From the NCBI GenBank assembly GCA_035540915.1, contig DATLFQ010000117.1, positions 1 through 13,577 on the forward strand: a stretch of 13,577 nt of DNA, given 5' to 3'. The position numbers were made by a program, and so were the translations under genes. The notes under the pieces are model-generated. The model was given only the letters and a program-made list of their open reading frames with translations, was not told the DNA's origin and searched no databases. Of the stretch, positions 1 to 7,174 are shown one piece after another. Source of the DNA: DATLFQ01 sp035540915 (GTDB lineage Bacteria > Actinomycetota > Acidimicrobiia > Acidimicrobiales > GCA-2861595). How positions within the stretch are numbered: the first letter of the stretch is position 1; each line of letters begins with the position of its first letter.

Positions 1-180
1 CCGGCGGTGGCCGAGCCCGCGGCCCCGGTCCAGCCGGCCCAGCCGGCCCAGTCGACCAGCGACGACAGCGGCAGCTCCGGCCTGGTCGTGGCGGTCCTCG
101 CCGTCCTCGCCCTCGGCGTGCTCGCCGTCGGTGGCGGCATGTTCCTCTCCGAGCGCAAGAAGTCCAGGGCTCGCGCCTAG
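1..180 (+). CDS. C-terminal tail of a secreted, membrane-anchored protein (partial)
   Basis: Frame 1 is open from the left edge to a TAG at 178-180, giving the last 59 residues of a protein that begins outside the window. It starts with a Pro/Ala/Gln-rich linker and a Ser/Asp/Gly-rich stretch. A single hydrophobic segment of about 25 residues follows (rough residues 28-50), then a basic tail ending KKSRARA. This is the usual C-terminal anchor of actinobacterial exported proteins such as CopC- or YcnI-type copper proteins, cell-wall hydrolases or adhesins. No LPXTG motif is visible, so sortase anchoring is not supported. The catalytic or binding domain is outside the window, so no function is assigned. 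Confidence 0.75.
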   Translation, partial: PAVAEPAAPVQPAQPAQSTSDDSGSSGLVVAVLAVLALGVLAVGGGMFLSERKKSRARA

Positions 181-200
181 CTTCCGCCTCTCCAGCAGTC

Positions 201-232
201 CGAACGGGGCGCCCTCCGGGGCGCCCCGTTCG
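201..232 (+). terminator. Strong hairpin terminator after the partial gene
   Basis: A perfect 13-bp inverted repeat (201-213 with 220-232) has a 6-nt loop and begins 20 nt after the stop codon at 178-180. There is no T-run, as is common for terminators in high-GC actinobacteria. It separates the left-edge gene from ftsH; the remaining 145 bp before ftsH presumably hold its promoter, but I see no convincing -35/-10 pair. Confidence 0.75.
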
Positions 233-366
233 CGTGCAGGAAGCGCCACGGGGGCGAACCGTTCGGGCGACCGCGGCGCGGGTACGCTGGACCTGCGTGC
301 GGCCCCAATGTGCGGCAACCCTCTAGTCCGGTCCCCGACGCCTTTCCCGTGACCGCACCCGACGCC

Positions 367-372
367 GAGGAG
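367..372 (+). promoter_or_regulatory. Ribosome binding site for ftsH
   Basis: GAGGAG lies 5 nt before the GTG at 378. It supports GTG as the start, and no ATG is closer. Confidence 0.7.
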
Positions 373-377
373 AACCG

Positions 378-2261
378 GTGCCCAACCGCAAGCTGAGTGG
401 CGCCCCCTGGCGCAAGGCCACCTTCTGGGTCGGACTGTCGATCCCGGTGATGATCATGCTGTACATCGGGATGATGGTGGCCACTCTGCCGACCAAGAAC
501 GGCGAGGAGGTCGGCTACTCCGACTTCACCCGGCAGATCGAGGAGGGCACGGTCGAGTCGGCCGTGCTGCTGAACTTCGACAGCGTGGTGCTGTTCCGCA
601 GCGCCGGCGAGGAGTTCCGGGCCGTCCTGCCGGCCAACGCTCTGACGGTGGACCGGGCCCTGGAGCGGGCCGAGGCCCGTGGCGTGCAGGTCGAGGTGGA
701 CCAGCAGCGGGTCAAGGCGCTCATCGAGCCGGTCAGCGTCTTCATCCCCGGCCTGGCCTTCATGGCCACCCTGCTGCTGATCTTCCTGCTTCAACGGTCC
801 AACAGCGGTGCCCTGAAGAGCGCCGCCCGCCGGGGCGAGGCCGAGGGCAAGGTCACCTTCGCCGACATCGCGGGGGCCGACGAGGCGGTGGCCGAGGTCC
901 GGGAGGTCCGTGACTTCCTGCGCCACCCCGAACAGTTCCAGGCCATGGGCGCCGAGCCGCCCCGGGGCATCCTGCTGGTGGGCCCACCGGGCACGGGCAA
1001 GACGCTGCTGGCCCGGGCCGTGGCCGGGGAGGCCGACGTGCCGTTCTTCTCCATCTCGGGTACCGAGTTCGTCGAGATGTGGGTCGGAGTGGGCGCGGCC
1101 CGCGTCCGCGACCTGTTCCGCAAGGTGCGCGACAACGCGCCCGCCATCGTGTTCATCGACGAGATCGACGCCGCCGGCCGAGCCCGCGGAGGTGCCGCCG
1201 TGGGCGGCCACGAGGAGCGCGAGACCACGCTGAACCAGCTCCTGGTGGAGATGGACGGCTTCGACCGTTTCTCGGGCGTGGTGCTGATGGCGGCCACCAA
1301 CCGGCCCGACGTGCTGGACCCGGCGCTGCTGCGACGGGGGCGCTTCGACCGCCAGGTCGTGGTCGACCGGCCGGACCGGGCCGGGCGCAGGGCGATCCTG
1401 GAGGTGCACGTCCGAGGCAAGCGCCTGGACCCGCTGGTCGACCTCGACCACATCGCCGCGCAGACGCCCGGCTTCACCGGGGCCGACCTGGCCAGCGTGC
1501 TCAACGAGGCCGCCCTCCTGGCCGGCCGCCGCCGCCTCGACGCCATCGGCCGGGCCGAGGTCGAAGAGGCGATCGACCGGGTGATCGCCGGGAACGAGCG
1601 GGCGACGCGACGGCTCTCCAAGGAGGAGAAGCGGGCCGTCGCCTACCACGAGGGCGGCCACGCCATCCTGGCCTGGGCGCTGCCCGGCACCGACCCCGTC
1701 CACAAGATCTCGATCATCAGCCGGGGCCAGGCGCTCGGTCTCACCTGGATGGTCCCCGAGGAGGAGCGCTTCGTCACCGCGGCCAGCGAGCTGCTGGCCC
1801 GGATGGCGGTGTCGATGGGCGGCATGGCGGCCGAGGAGCTGGTGCTCGGCGAGACGACCACCGGCCCGCGCGGCGACCTCCAGCGGGCCACCGCCATGGC
1901 CCGGATGATGGTCTGCGAGCTGGGCATGAGCCCCAAGCTCGGCCGGGTACGCCTCGGAAACGACCTGTCCAGCGACTACCTCGGCGGTGCCATCCGCCAG
2001 GTCGACTACTCCGACGACGTGGCCGCCGAGATCGACCGCGAGATCCGCCGCTTCACCGACGAGGCCTTTCTGCTGGCCCGGCGGGTGCTCGAGCAGAATC
2101 GCCAGGTCCTCGACCGCCTGGCGGCCGCCCTCGTCGAGCACGAGACGCTGCGCGACCCCGAGTTGGCCCGCTTCGCCGAGGCGGTGCAGCGGCCCAGCGG
2201 GGACGCGCTGCGTCGGGCCGAGGGCCGCCTGGCCATCGTGCCGCCCGCCGTCAGCGGCTGA
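378..2261 (+). CDS. ftsH: ATP-dependent zinc metalloprotease FtsH
   Basis: Membrane-bound hexameric AAA+ protease that unfolds and degrades misfolded membrane proteins and short-lived regulators. The protein has 627 aa from a GTG start with a GAGGAG site. Visible parts in order: transmembrane segment about 16-37, external domain about 38-117, second transmembrane segment about 119-138, Walker A GPPGTGKT at 202-209, and Walker B with D261/E262. The second region of homology ATNRPD begins at 305, with Arg fingers near 322 and 325. The zinc site is HEGGH at 424-428 with a likely third ligand at D500. HEGGH rather than HEAGH also occurs in mycobacterial FtsH. The long Pro-rich C-terminal tail of mycobacterial FtsH is absent. 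The pore loop reads MWVGVG where MFVGVG is usual (W235). The 3' end overlaps the convergent cyclase gene by 11 bp. Confidence 0.96.
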   Translation: MPNRKLSGAPWRKATFWVGLSIPVMIMLYIGMMVATLPTKNGEEVGYSDFTRQIEEGTVESAVLLNFDSVVLFRSAGEEFRAVLPANALTVDRALERAEARGVQVEVDQQRVKALIEPVSVFIPGLAFMATLLLIFLLQRSNSGALKSAARRGEAEGKVTFADIAGADEAVAEVREVRDFLRHPEQFQAMGAEPPRGILLVGPPGTGKTLLARAVAGEADVPFFSISGTEFVEMWVGVGAARVRDLFRKVRDNAPAIVFIDEIDAAGRARGGAAVGGHEERETTLNQLLVEMDGFDRFSGVVLMAATNRPDVLDPALLRRGRFDRQVVVDRPDRAGRRAILEVHVRGKRLDPLVDLDHIAAQTPGFTGADLASVLNEAALLAGRRRLDAIGRAEVEEAIDRVIAGNERATRRLSKEEKRAVAYHEGGHAILAWALPGTDPVHKISIISRGQALGLTWMVPEEERFVTAASELLARMAVSMGGMAAEELVLGETTTGPRGDLQRATAMARMMVCELGMSPKLGRVRLGNDLSSDYLGGAIRQVDYSDDVAAEIDREIRRFTDEAFLLARRVLEQNRQVLDRLAAALVEHETLRDPELARFAEAVQRPSGDALRRAEGRLAIVPPAVSG

Positions 2262-5200
2262 ACGCCCGGCGCGCCAGAGCGTGCAGCCCGAGGTCGTTCG
2301 CCTCGGTCGCGCACCGCTCCGCCGCCGCGTCGGCCCGCTGCGGATCGTCCCGCTCGCCGCGCGCGTCGTACAGCCGGGCCAGGGCCAGGTCGGTCCTGGC
2401 CACCTCGGGCCGTGCGCCCATCAGCGCCGCCCGCTCGCGCCCGTCGAGCAGGAAGCTCTCGGCCTCGCGCCAACGGCCGAGGGCGGTGGCCAGCTGGCCC
2501 AGGTAGCGCGCCACGCACCCGCCGAACAGCTCGGCCTGCCCGGCGAACATGCAGTGGTCGGCACTGGGCAGGAGCAGGTCGAACAGGATGGCCGACCGCT
2601 CGGCGTCGCCCAGGTGCACCGCCACCTCGGACAGCACCGACGCGCAGGTGAGCCAGGTGAAGTCGTCGGGCAGCGACGCGAAGCGCGCGGCCGCCAGGTC
2701 GTCGAGCTCCCGGCGGGCGTCGGCGTCGCGGCCGAGCGCGGCGTGCAGCCAGGCCAGGCCGCAGCGCCACGCCGGTACGGCCCGGTACTCGGTGATCCCC
2801 GCCGCCATGTTGGCCTCCAGCTCGGCCAGGCGGCCCTGGCAGCGGCGGATCTCGATGAGCTGGACGACGAAGGCCTGGAAGGCGGTCTTGCCGTGCGGTC
2901 GCTCGCCGACGGCGAGCGCAGCGGCCGCCAGCTTCTCCCCCTCGTCGATCCTTCCGGCCATCAGCGCCCGCATCGCCCGCCACTTGGCCGGGTACCAGGC
3001 CCACGCCGGCTGGCGGGCCTCCTCGGCGAGCCGGGCCACCGCCTCGATCTCGGCGTCGATGCCGTCCAGGTAGCCGGCGTCCACCAGGTCGACCACCCGC
3101 GCCACGCGGCCCCGCAGGACGGCCAGGCAGTCGTCGGCCGCCACGGCGACTTTCACCAGTTCCTCGCTCACGGCCAGCCGCGCCTCCGGCCCGTCGGGGC
3201 CGATCAGGAGCAGCCGGCGGACGTTGAGGGCGTCGACGAGGGCGTCGGGGTCGCCTGTGGCCCGGGCGATGGACAGCGCCTCGTCGCTCAGGGCCATGCA
3301 GCGCTCGCGCTCCGGCGTGAAGTACAGCTCCTCCACCAGCCGCGCCAGCAGCCGGGCCCGGTGCGGATCGTCTCCCGGCAGGGCGGCGGCAGCGGCTTCG
3401 AGCACCTCGACGAGCCGCTCGTCGACGTCGCCGGACTCGACCGGTACCTCGGCGTAGGTGAGCGCGGTCTCGCACAGTGCCTGGCTGGTGCCCAGCGCCA
3501 GCGCGGCCTCGGTGGCCTGGCCGAAGGCCTTCCGCGCCTCGTTGGTGTCGCCGGCCCGGCAGTGGGCCCGTCCGAGCAGGAGCAGGACGTCCAGCCGCCG
3601 GCCCAGGTCCGGCTGGCCGCGGCGCTCCAGCACGCGCAGGGCCCGCTCGCACAGCACGGCCGCCTCCTCGAAGGCGACACCGGCCAGGGCGCCGGACGCC
3701 GCCGCGTATGCGTAGGCGACCGCGGTGTCGTCGTCGTCGGGCTGGCCCGACGCCGCAGCGAGGAAGTGGTGGGCCAGCTGGGCCAGCCGGTCGGCCGACG
3801 GCGCCGCGTCCTCGGCTGCGAGGGCGGCGCCGATGCGCCGGTGGAGGCCGGTCCGTCGCAGCCCGAGCAGGCCCTCGTACAGCACCTGGCGGGTGATCGC
3901 GTGGTGGAAGGCGTAGCAGTCCTCGGGACCGGGGACCTCGACCACCACCCGCGCCGCGACCGCCTCCTCGAGCACCTCGACCAGCTCGTCGTCGCCCAGG
4001 CCGGCCACCTCGCGCAGCAGCGGCGCGCCGAACTGCCGCCCGATGACCGACGCCACCGCCAGGGCGCGCTGGCTCCGCTCGGTCATCCGCGACAGGCGCC
4101 GGGCGATCACCTCCTTGACGTCCTCCGGCAGGCCGAGCCCCCCGACCGACGCGGCCGCGACGGCCCGTCCCGCGGCAGCTGGGGCTGCGCCCGTGTCGTC
4201 CAGGTGGCGCAGCAGCGATTCCACGAACAGCGGGTTGCCCTCGGTGGTCGTGAACACGGCCCGCACGAAGCCGGCGGGCGACCGTTGGCCGCCCAACTCG
4301 TGGACCAGCGCCGCCACCTCCCGTTCCGCCAGCCCGCCCACCGTGAGGACCTCGACCAGCCGCTCGCGGCGCAGCCCCGCCACCACATCGGCCAGGCCGG
4401 GGACCGACGCCAGCTCCGCCTCCCGGCAGGTGGCCACCACGAGCACGGGCGCTTCGCCCAGGTGGCGGACCAGGTGGCGCAACAACATGAGCGCCGGCTT
4501 CTCGGCCCACTGCAGGTCGTCCAGCACCATGAGCAGCGGCGCGCCGGATGCCGCTTCGCGCACGAGGCCGGCCGCCGCCTCGAAGACGCGGTATCGGTCG
4601 ACGGCCGCCTGGTCGGCCACCGGCGCCGCTGGGACGCGCCGCAGCACCTCGGGGACCAGCGAGGCCAGCTCGGCGGCCGTGCCCTGCAGCTCGGCGGCCA
4701 GCTGCTCGGGCGGTCGGGACAGGACGTAGTGCCGGAACGGCTCGACCAGCGGCTGGTAGGGCGAGAGGCTGTCCTCCTCGCACCGGCCCAGCAGCACGGT
4801 GGCGCCCTCCGCCGCCACGGCCCGGGCCAGCTCGAAGGCCAAGCGCGTCTTGCCGATCCCGGGATCGCCGGCCAGGACGACCAGCCGCGGCCGGCCCCGG
4901 CGGGCCTCGTCCCACATGGTGGCCAGCCGCTCCAGCTCGCCGGATCGGCCGATGAAGGTGGTGGCGCCGGGCGCCGCCACGTCGGGCGGCAGGGCGACGG
5001 TCGTCGCCTCGGGCGCCACCCACGAGACCCGGCACGCGGCCACCGGCTCGGGGATCCCCTTGAGCGCCTTGTCCTCGGGCGGGCCGAAGTCGAACCCGCC
5101 GCGGGAGCCCACCAGGCGGCGGACGAGGTCCGAGGCCACGATCCCGCCGCCGCCGGCCAGCTGGCACAGGCGGGTGGCCACGACGACCGTGGTGCCGAAC

Positions 5201-5553
5201 CAGTCCCCTTCCTCGGTCGACACCTCCCCCACGTCGAGCCCGATCCGCACCTGGGTGGCCACACTGCCGGGGCGCCGGTTGTGGCAGTGCACGGCCTGCT
5301 GAATGGCGACGGCGCACCGCAGGGCCGACGAGGGGCTGGGGAAGGTGGCCAGCAGGCCGTCGCCCAGGTGCTTGACCTCGCGACCGCCGGCGGCCGCAAC
5401 TGCCTCGCGGAGCAGCAGGGTGTGGGCTCGCAGGGCACGATCGGCGGCGTCGTCGCCCAGGCGGGACCGGAGCTCGGTGGAGCCGACCTGGTCGGTTACC
5501 AGGATGGTGACCACCCCCGTCGTCGCCCCCGCTGGGGTGGCGTCCGTGGTCAT
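2251..5553 (-). CDS. Class III nucleotide cyclase domain fused to a STAND/AAA-type NTPase and TPR-like tail
   Basis: A 1100-aa cytosolic protein from ATG at 5553, with no signal peptide or transmembrane segment. Residues about 12-180 form a class III adenylate/guanylate cyclase domain with metal-binding D21 (TDQVGST) and D65 (KHLGDG). Base-selecting K61 and D117 and transition-state R128 are present. The usual transition-state Asn, four residues before that Arg, is Val (V124), so catalysis is uncertain. Residues about 198-550 are an AAA_16/STAND-like NTPase with Walker A GDPGIGKT at 229-236 and Walker B LLMVLDD ending at 345-346. The rest is Ala/Leu/Glu/Arg-rich helical sequence of TPR type. 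The ATP-hydrolysing relatives often end in a LuxR helix-turn-helix; none is seen here. It probably acts as a sensor or scaffold; the ligand is unknown. No clear ribosome binding site precedes the ATG. Confidence 0.88.
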   Translation of the reverse strand: MTTDATPAGATTGVVTILVTDQVGSTELRSRLGDDAADRALRAHTLLLREAVAAAGGREVKHLGDGLLATFPSPSSALRCAVAIQQAVHCHNRRPGSVATQVRIGLDVGEVSTEEGDWFGTTVVVATRLCQLAGGGGIVASDLVRRLVGSRGGFDFGPPEDKALKGIPEPVAACRVSWVAPEATTVALPPDVAAPGATTFIGRSGELERLATMWDEARRGRPRLVVLAGDPGIGKTRLAFELARAVAAEGATVLLGRCEEDSLSPYQPLVEPFRHYVLSRPPEQLAAELQGTAAELASLVPEVLRRVPAAPVADQAAVDRYRVFEAAAGLVREAASGAPLLMVLDDLQWAEKPALMLLRHLVRHLGEAPVLVVATCREAELASVPGLADVVAGLRRERLVEVLTVGGLAEREVAALVHELGGQRSPAGFVRAVFTTTEGNPLFVESLLRHLDDTGAAPAAAGRAVAAASVGGLGLPEDVKEVIARRLSRMTERSQRALAVASVIGRQFGAPLLREVAGLGDDELVEVLEEAVAARVVVEVPGPEDCYAFHHAITRQVLYEGLLGLRRTGLHRRIGAALAAEDAAPSADRLAQLAHHFLAAASGQPDDDDTAVAYAYAAASGALAGVAFEEAAVLCERALRVLERRGQPDLGRRLDVLLLLGRAHCRAGDTNEARKAFGQATEAALALGTSQALCETALTYAEVPVESGDVDERLVEVLEAAAAALPGDDPHRARLLARLVEELYFTPERERCMALSDEALSIARATGDPDALVDALNVRRLLLIGPDGPEARLAVSEELVKVAVAADDCLAVLRGRVARVVDLVDAGYLDGIDAEIEAVARLAEEARQPAWAWYPAKWRAMRALMAGRIDEGEKLAAAALAVGERPHGKTAFQAFVVQLIEIRRCQGRLAELEANMAAGITEYRAVPAWRCGLAWLHAALGRDADARRELDDLAAARFASLPDDFTWLTCASVLSEVAVHLGDAERSAILFDLLLPSADHCMFAGQAELFGGCVARYLGQLATALGRWREAESFLLDGRERAALMGARPEVARTDLALARLYDARGERDDPQRADAAAERCATEANDLGLHALARRAFSR

Positions 5554-5611
5554 CGCCGCATACCTGCCCCGCTCGCTCCCCCGACTGGGCCGGCAGTCTA
5601 CCCCGGGGTCT

Positions 5612-5630
5612 GGCGCAGAACTACTGCGCC
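5612..5630. terminator. Small hairpin between the J-domain and cyclase genes
   Basis: A 7-bp perfect stem (5612-5618 with 5624-5630) with a 5-nt loop, followed by TTT on the plus strand. It lies in the 160-bp gap between two minus-strand genes. It could end the J-domain transcript, but the T-run is on the other strand, so the role is uncertain. Confidence 0.35.
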
Positions 5631-5670
5631 TTTCCGGCGCTGTGACCGCCGACGTTCCAGGGGGCGAATG

Positions 5671-5715
5671 CGCAGGTAGTCCTGCGGAGGACCCCCCGGG
5701 GACCGATCGTCGGTC
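5671..5715. repeat. Cluster of short inverted repeats at the end of the J-domain gene
   Basis: Three short dyads lie close together: 5671-5676 with 5681-5686 (6 bp), 5679-5683 with 5688-5692 (5 bp, overlapping the first, so the two are mutually exclusive), and 5701-5706 with 5710-5715 (6 bp). The last overlaps the first two bases of the J-domain stop triplet. They may form a weak terminator or mRNA 3' end. Confidence 0.35.
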
Positions 5716-6304
5716 AGCGACCGAACGCGCGGGAGAGGATCACGGTGTCGCAGTTGGAGCAGAAGAAGTCGACCTCGCCCAGGCGGTCGGACCAGCCGGG
5801 TGGCAGCCACTGGATGCTCTGGCAGCGGCGACAGGCCAGGTTGTTGGTGAAGCGGGCCTCACCCATTCCGGCCACCGTGTGGGGATAGGGCTTGGACGAC
5901 TTGGGCCGCATGCGGGCCTGACCGCTGTTTCCCGACCGCTCGCGGGCCTGGCGGGCCTCGTTGGCCCGAACCGCCTGGGCCGCCCGTTCGCGGCATCCCT
6001 GGGCCCAGGGCACGCCGGCCGACCCACCCGCCGACCGGGGGGAGCTCGTGGCGGCCGGGCGCTTGGGCGCGGAGGTGGTCGTCCACTTCCCGCTCGCCTG
6101 TGGCCCCAGCGCCGATGGGCCGCGGCGGGCCAGGGCGTAAGCCTCGTTCAGGTCCTTCATCTGCCGCTCGGCCTCCCGTCGCACCGCCTCGGGAGCGTCG
6201 GCGTAGCGGTCGGGATGGAAGATCTGGACCAGCACGCGGTAGGCGGCGGTGACCTCGGCGATGGTCGCCGAGGGCTTCACGTCGAGGAACTCGTGCGGCG
6301 TCAC
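5714..6304 (-). CDS. J-domain protein with C-terminal CxxC zinc ribbon
   Basis: A 196-aa protein starting at GTG (6304). The reading frame stays open upstream, but the J-domain begins right at this GTG (V/M-TPHEFLDV). Residues 3-60 form a J-domain with HPD at 30-32, the motif that stimulates ATP hydrolysis by DnaK-type Hsp70. A polar, basic, low-complexity linker (about 60-150) follows. Near the C-terminus is a zinc ribbon made of two CxxC pairs (158/161 and 182/185). There is no G/F region and no four-repeat zinc domain, so this is not DnaJ or CbpA but a specialised co-chaperone or J-domain adaptor; its client is unknown. There is no Shine-Dalgarno; an AT-rich dyad directly upstream suggests a leaderless mRNA. 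It is divergent from the DUF6197-like gene. Confidence 0.82.
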   Translation of the reverse strand: MTPHEFLDVKPSATIAEVTAAYRVLVQIFHPDRYADAPEAVRREAERQMKDLNEAYALARRGPSALGPQASGKWTTTSAPKRPAATSSPRSAGGSAGVPWAQGCRERAAQAVRANEARQARERSGNSGQARMRPKSSKPYPHTVAGMGEARFTNNLACRRCQSIQWLPPGWSDRLGEVDFFCSNCDTVILSRAFGR

Positions 6305-6307
6305 GCA

Positions 6308-6320
6308 GTATCTACGATAC
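6308..6320. promoter_or_regulatory. AT-rich dyad, probable divergent promoter/operator
   Basis: GTATC-TAC-GATAC is a 5-bp inverted repeat and an unusually AT-rich island in very GC-rich DNA. On the minus strand it contains TATCGT and TAGATA, -10-like hexamers that end within 4-9 nt of the GTG at 6304. On the plus strand it contains TACGAT, placed to serve the gene at 6422. No good -35 is seen. A regulator binding the dyad could affect both directions. Confidence 0.45.
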
Positions 6321-6409
6321 CGGCCGCATCCCGGTTTGCAGCACCCGCCGCCAGGCCGGGCACTACCATGCCGGACACCATCGACCAGGGCCGGCCGGCC
6401 CTCGAGGAC

Positions 6410-6414
6410 GGAGG
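6410..6414 (+). promoter_or_regulatory. Ribosome binding site for the DUF6197-like gene
   Basis: GGAGG lies 7 nt before the ATG at 6422. It favours this start over an in-frame ATG at 6368, which has no such site. Confidence 0.8.
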
Positions 6415-6421
6415 CGCCACC

Positions 6422-6757
6422 ATGGCCAACAGGATCCGCGAGGCCATCAACGTACTGGCCCGCCGGGGCTGGACCAAGGACGCCTTCACCGACGCCGACG
6501 GTCGCCACTGCCTGCAGGGCGCCCTCTACGAGGCCTACGGCGTCAACTCGTGCCCGGCCAGCAGGCACCTGCGGCTGCGCCTGGCCGGGGAGCTCGCGCA
6601 GGACATGCGCCTGGTCAACGAGGTGGTCGCCTCCGAGTACCCGGACCGCTTCGGCGGCGTCGGCGCCTCCCGCTTCAACGACCACCCCGAAACGACCCTC
6701 GAGGACGTCGTGCGGGTCCTCGAGAAGGCCGCCGTCCGCCGCGACGAGCACATCTGA
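6422..6757 (+). CDS. Small DUF6197-like protein
   Basis: A 111-aa soluble protein with an ideal GGAGG site before ATG 6422. Visible layout: an N-terminal helix (REAINVLARRGW), a DADGRHCLQGAL stretch (residues 24-35), a middle helical region, then FNDHPETTLEDVV (85-97) and a final helix. The order GW...G.xCLxGAL...xNDxP..T..DVL is that of DUF6197, a family common in actinobacteria and their phages with no known biochemical role. No catalytic motif is obvious. It diverges from the J-domain gene and converges on the 6780-7121 gene, with a shared hairpin between their ends. Confidence 0.75.
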   Translation: MANRIREAINVLARRGWTKDAFTDADGRHCLQGALYEAYGVNSCPASRHLRLRLAGELAQDMRLVNEVVASEYPDRFGGVGASRFNDHPETTLEDVVRVLEKAAVRRDEHI

Positions 6758-6763
6758 GGGCTG

Positions 6764-6780
6764 GGCGCCCGGCGGGCGCC
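6764..6780. terminator. Bidirectional hairpin terminator between convergent genes
   Basis: A perfect 7-bp GC stem (6764-6770 with 6774-6780) with a 3-nt loop lies between the stop of the plus-strand gene (6757) and the stop triplet of the minus-strand gene (6780-6782). The placement suits termination from both sides. There is no T-run. Confidence 0.55.
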
Positions 6781-7121
6781 TACTGGTCGGAGAAGACCAG
6801 CGGCGGCGGGGGCATGAAGCTGACGCCCTTGACCTGGGCCCGGACGTCCTCGGGGAGGGCCTCGGTGGGAAGTTCCAGGCTCCCGCCTTCGACGGTGACC
6901 ACGGCGCCGACGGTCTGCTCGTCGACGGTGAGCGACTGTCCGAAGACCTTCTCGAACAACGAGCGCTTGCCGCCGATGGAGAAGCTGGTGCCGAGCGGAG
7001 CGTGCACCTCGAAGCCAGCGGCGGTGAAGTGGCCCTTGGCCTTGGCGATGTCCTGCTGGGTCAGGCTGTCACGCGGGGCGGCGAGCTGGACGACTGCGGA
7101 GACGGTGGGATCGGATGCCAT
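6780..7121 (-). CDS. Small protein resembling a stand-alone S53-protease prodomain
   Basis: A 113-aa protein from ATG 7121, without signal peptide or membrane segment. Helix-rich residues 19-35 (SLTQQDIAKAKGHFTAAG) are followed by FEVHAPLGTSFSIGG, a FEKVFGQSL stretch, a short strand region, then LPEDVRAQVKGV (89-100) and a Pro-rich end. The order resembles the pro-kumamolisin activation domain: x(A)VxxWLxxxGL, gt-fxV..FGxxL, LPxxVxxxVxGV. Here it has no protease behind it. If the match is right, it could be a free protease inhibitor or chaperone, but this rests on pattern recall only. The gene follows the importer genes after a 53-bp gap that holds a hairpin and a -10-like hexamer, so it probably has its own promoter. 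Confidence 0.7.
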   Translation of the reverse strand: MASDPTVSAVVQLAAPRDSLTQQDIAKAKGHFTAAGFEVHAPLGTSFSIGGKRSLFEKVFGQSLTVDEQTVGAVVTVEGGSLELPTEALPEDVRAQVKGVSFMPPPPLVFSDQ

Positions 7122-7129
7122 TACCCGCC

Positions 7130-7135
7130 AGACTA
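7130..7135 (-). promoter_or_regulatory. -10-like hexamer for the 6780-7121 gene
   Basis: TAGTCT on the minus strand fits TANNNT and is separated by 8 nt from the ATG at 7121, so transcription could begin at or next to the start codon. The spacer contains GGCGGG, which might instead act as a ribosome binding site. Confidence 0.4.
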
Positions 7136-7137
7136 CC

Positions 7138-7167
7138 GGCGAGCCGGGCGGTCGAGGTCGGCTCGCC
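7138..7167 (-). terminator. Hairpin terminator at the end of the importer operon
   Basis: A perfect 9-bp stem (7138-7146 with 7159-7167) with a 12-nt loop starts 7 nt after the permease stop (7175-7177) on the minus strand. It separates the importer genes from the 113-aa gene. Confidence 0.6.
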
Positions 7168-7174
7168 CGGGCGG

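Noticed and set aside
177..2141. A 654-aa open frame on the minus strand opposite ftsH
   Set aside because: Composition is Gly/His/Asp/Leu-rich nonsense with no domains. It is the antisense shadow of a clear FtsH coding sequence in GC-rich DNA.
378..2261. HEGGH zinc motif as an anomaly (HEAGH in E. coli)
   Set aside because: HExxH is intact and the Gly variant also occurs in mycobacterial FtsH, so it is normal for actinobacteria.
1987..5679. A 1230-aa plus-strand open frame
   Set aside because: It is antisense to the cyclase-NTPase gene, which has Walker and cyclase motifs. Its sequence has no recognisable domain and low-complexity Gln/His/Arg content.
6304..6751. N-terminal extension of the J-domain frame to 345 aa
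   Set aside because: The extra residues are antisense to the DUF6197-like gene, which has an ideal ribosome binding site, and the J-domain begins exactly at GTG 6304.
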